This document shows positions 4,603 to 5,557 of a stretch of 5,557 bases of DNA, in pieces. Numbering within the stretch: position 1 is the first letter of the stretch; each line of letters starts with the position of its first letter. Both the position numbers and the translations under genes were made by a program. The stretch lies in contig CAYMAH010000037.1 of assembly GCA_964388435.1 (NCBI GenBank), positions 1-5,557 on the forward strand, read 5' to 3'. The DNA comes from DTNV01 sp964388435. GTDB taxonomy: Archaea; Micrarchaeota; Micrarchaeia; Norongarragalinales; UBA8480. The notes under the pieces are model-generated. The model made no database searches and had not been told where the DNA came from. It saw only the letters and a program-made list of their open reading frames with translations.

Positions 4603-5557
4603 TTGAATCACGGTCAAGGAGCTTTTGAATATATTCTACTGCTAGGGGGAGTTTTACTCGTAGTGGTGGTAGCAGACGTGGTGCTAAAAGGGCTTGTTTT
4701 CGCCCCTGCTGTTTCTAACATTAACGGTAGTTTGAACATTTTAAACAATCTGACGAATATAAGCCTGGTCAACCTCAGCGCTTACGGTGGAGGCGGGGGG
4801 TCTGGTGGTGGCAGTGCAACCATGCAAGTCAATTTAGTTAGCCCGGCCAACAACTTTCAAACGATCAATTCGCAACCCACATTCACATTTAACATGACCA
4901 CCACTTCAACCTCGCCTTACTCCTGCAACCTGCTTGTCAACAACACCATTTATTACACCAACTCATCAGTTTTAAACAACACCAACACCGAAATGACTCC
5001 AACCCCGCTTTCTAACGGGTATTACAATTGGAGCGTCAACTGCTCGAACAACAGCGTTTCAGCCGTCTCTTCAACACGATACTTTACTATTTCCAGCGCC
5101 GGAGGTTCGAACCTCGTTGTTTCACTTATAAGCCCGGTTAACGGTTCTGTTGAAAACGTTAACGGTTATGGATTTGATTTCATTGCAAACGGTTCAAACT
5201 CAACTTATAATTGTTCTCTTTACCTGGATTCATCCCTCATTGACTACAACGATTCGACTATTAACGCCACCACCACTCACTTCTCCTACTCTTCGATCAA
5301 CAGTGCTTACCACTCCTGGTATGTCAACTGCTCTAACTCTTCGCTTTCAAACGTTTCACAAACTTTTTACTTCAACCAGTCTTCCAATATCAACATTTTC
5401 AGCCCGCTCAACAACGGCATTTCAACCACCCCAAACCCCGGATTCAACTTCAGCGTCACCGGACCATACTCCAATTATTACTGCTATCTTTATTTAGACG
5501 GAAACAACGGAACCAACTACCACGCGTACAACAGCACGGTACACAACAACACTCCAA
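4603..5557 (+). CDS. Class III signal (type IV pilin-like) surface glycoprotein with Ig-like repeats, 3' partial
   Basis: The frame is open for 318 codons to the window edge with no stop. The TTG at 4603 is chosen because an in-frame TAA (4600-4602) sits immediately upstream and no ATG or GTG precedes the signal. The N-terminus reads NHGQGAFEYILLLGG followed by a hydrophobic helix to about residue 24. This is an archaeal class III signal: prepilin-peptidase cleavage would follow Gly4, leaving Gln at +1 and Glu at +5. After the helix come an Asn-rich stalk (39-60), a flexible GGGGGSGGGS linker (62-71), then tandem beta-rich repeats at about 76-164, 172-258 and 263 onward. Each repeat opens with a hydrophobic-SPxN motif and carries cysteines 39 residues apart (Cys108/147, Cys204/243). 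I count about 25 N-X-S/T sequons and about 16% Asn, indicating heavy N-glycosylation outside the cell. Its role could be an adhesin, pilus-associated or S-layer-associated protein; the partner is unknown. Confidence 0.85.
   Translation, partial: MNHGQGAFEYILLLGGVLLVVVVADVVLKGLVFAPAVSNINGSLNILNNLTNISLVNLSAYGGGGGSGGGSATMQVNLVSPANNFQTINSQPTFTFNMTTTSTSPYSCNLLVNNTIYYTNSSVLNNTNTEMTPTPLSNGYYNWSVNCSNNSVSAVSSTRYFTISSAGGSNLVVSLISPVNGSVENVNGYGFDFIANGSNSTYNCSLYLDSSLIDYNDSTINATTTHFSYSSINSAYHSWYVNCSNSSLSNVSQTFYFNQSSNINIFSPLNNGISTTPNPGFNFSVTGPYSNYYCYLYLDGNNGTNYHAYNSTVHNNTP
4786..4815 (+). repeat. Gly/Ser linker-coding tract
   Basis: Ten codons encode GGGGGSGGGS using mixed Gly codons (GGT, GGA, GGC, GGG). 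It is therefore a protein-level flexible linker rather than a simple DNA slippage repeat. It separates the pilin-like anchor and Asn-rich stalk from the Ig-like repeats. Confidence 0.8.
4828..5557 (+). repeat. Tandem Ig-like protein repeats (two complete, one cut by the edge)
   Basis: Repeat 1 (about 4828-5094), repeat 2 (about 5116-5376) and repeat 3 (from about 5389) align as: VNLVSPANN / VSLISPVNG / INIFSPLNN at the start; YSCNLLV / YNCSLYLD / YYCYLYLD in the middle; and NWSVNCSNNS / SWYVNCSNSS, then STRYFTI / SQTFYFN, at the end of the first two. First cysteines are 96 and then 90 residues apart. Similarity is at the protein level; I see no long identical DNA stretches, so the duplications look old. 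The pattern resembles Ig-like domains common in archaeal surface proteins. Confidence 0.8.

Noticed and set aside
5150..5497. 115-codon plus-strand frame in the right-hand gene
   Set aside because: It is an out-of-frame shadow rich in Thr/Ser/Pro/Leu. The frame from 4603 carries the class III signal, the repeated motifs and the conserved cysteines.

Overview
This 5.6-kb window looks archaeal, most likely from a small-genome DPANN-type archaeon. The evidence is: A/T-rich spacers with TATA-like (box A) elements and almost no Shine-Dalgarno sequences; a probable leaderless gene; U-tract terminators; a tRNA-Pro without encoded CCA; an MthK-like potassium channel; an M1 aminopeptidase of the tricorn-interacting-factor F2/F3 and ERAP type; and a surface protein with an archaeal class III (type IV pilin-like) signal followed by Asn/Ser/Thr-rich Ig-like repeats. 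The phylum cannot be fixed from this sequence alone.

Layout. Positions 31-3379 on the minus strand hold a two-gene unit. The first gene is a cytosolic zinc aminopeptidase (890-3379). Seven bases later comes a ten-helix EamA/DMT-type transporter (31-882), followed by a T8 terminator at the left edge. A 141-bp, very A/T-rich divergent spacer (3380-3520) carries back-to-back promoters. To its right, on the plus strand, is a two-helix potassium channel with one cytoplasmic TrkA-N/RCK lobe (3521-4255). A 187-bp spacer (4256-4442) follows. Its second half is clearly richer in G/C than the other spacer and contains two good stem-loops, but no gene I can identify. Next is tRNA-Pro(CGG) on the minus strand (4443-4515), with a short A/T-rich region diverging into a large surface-glycoprotein gene on the plus strand. 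That gene starts at a TTG codon at 4603 and runs off the right edge.

How the parts fit. The aminopeptidase would trim peptides released by the proteasome or other proteases. The co-transcribed transporter might move a small metabolite such as an amino acid, but its substrate is not readable from sequence. The channel sets potassium conductance and is probably gated by a ligand on its truncated RCK lobe. The right-hand gene is an unrelated cell-surface protein, inserted through the prepilin-peptidase route and predicted to be heavily N-glycosylated and disulfide-bonded. No mobile element, CRISPR array or defence system is visible. The most unusual items are the pilin-signal/Ig-repeat protein, the channel without an RCK-C lobe, and the unexplained structured spacer.
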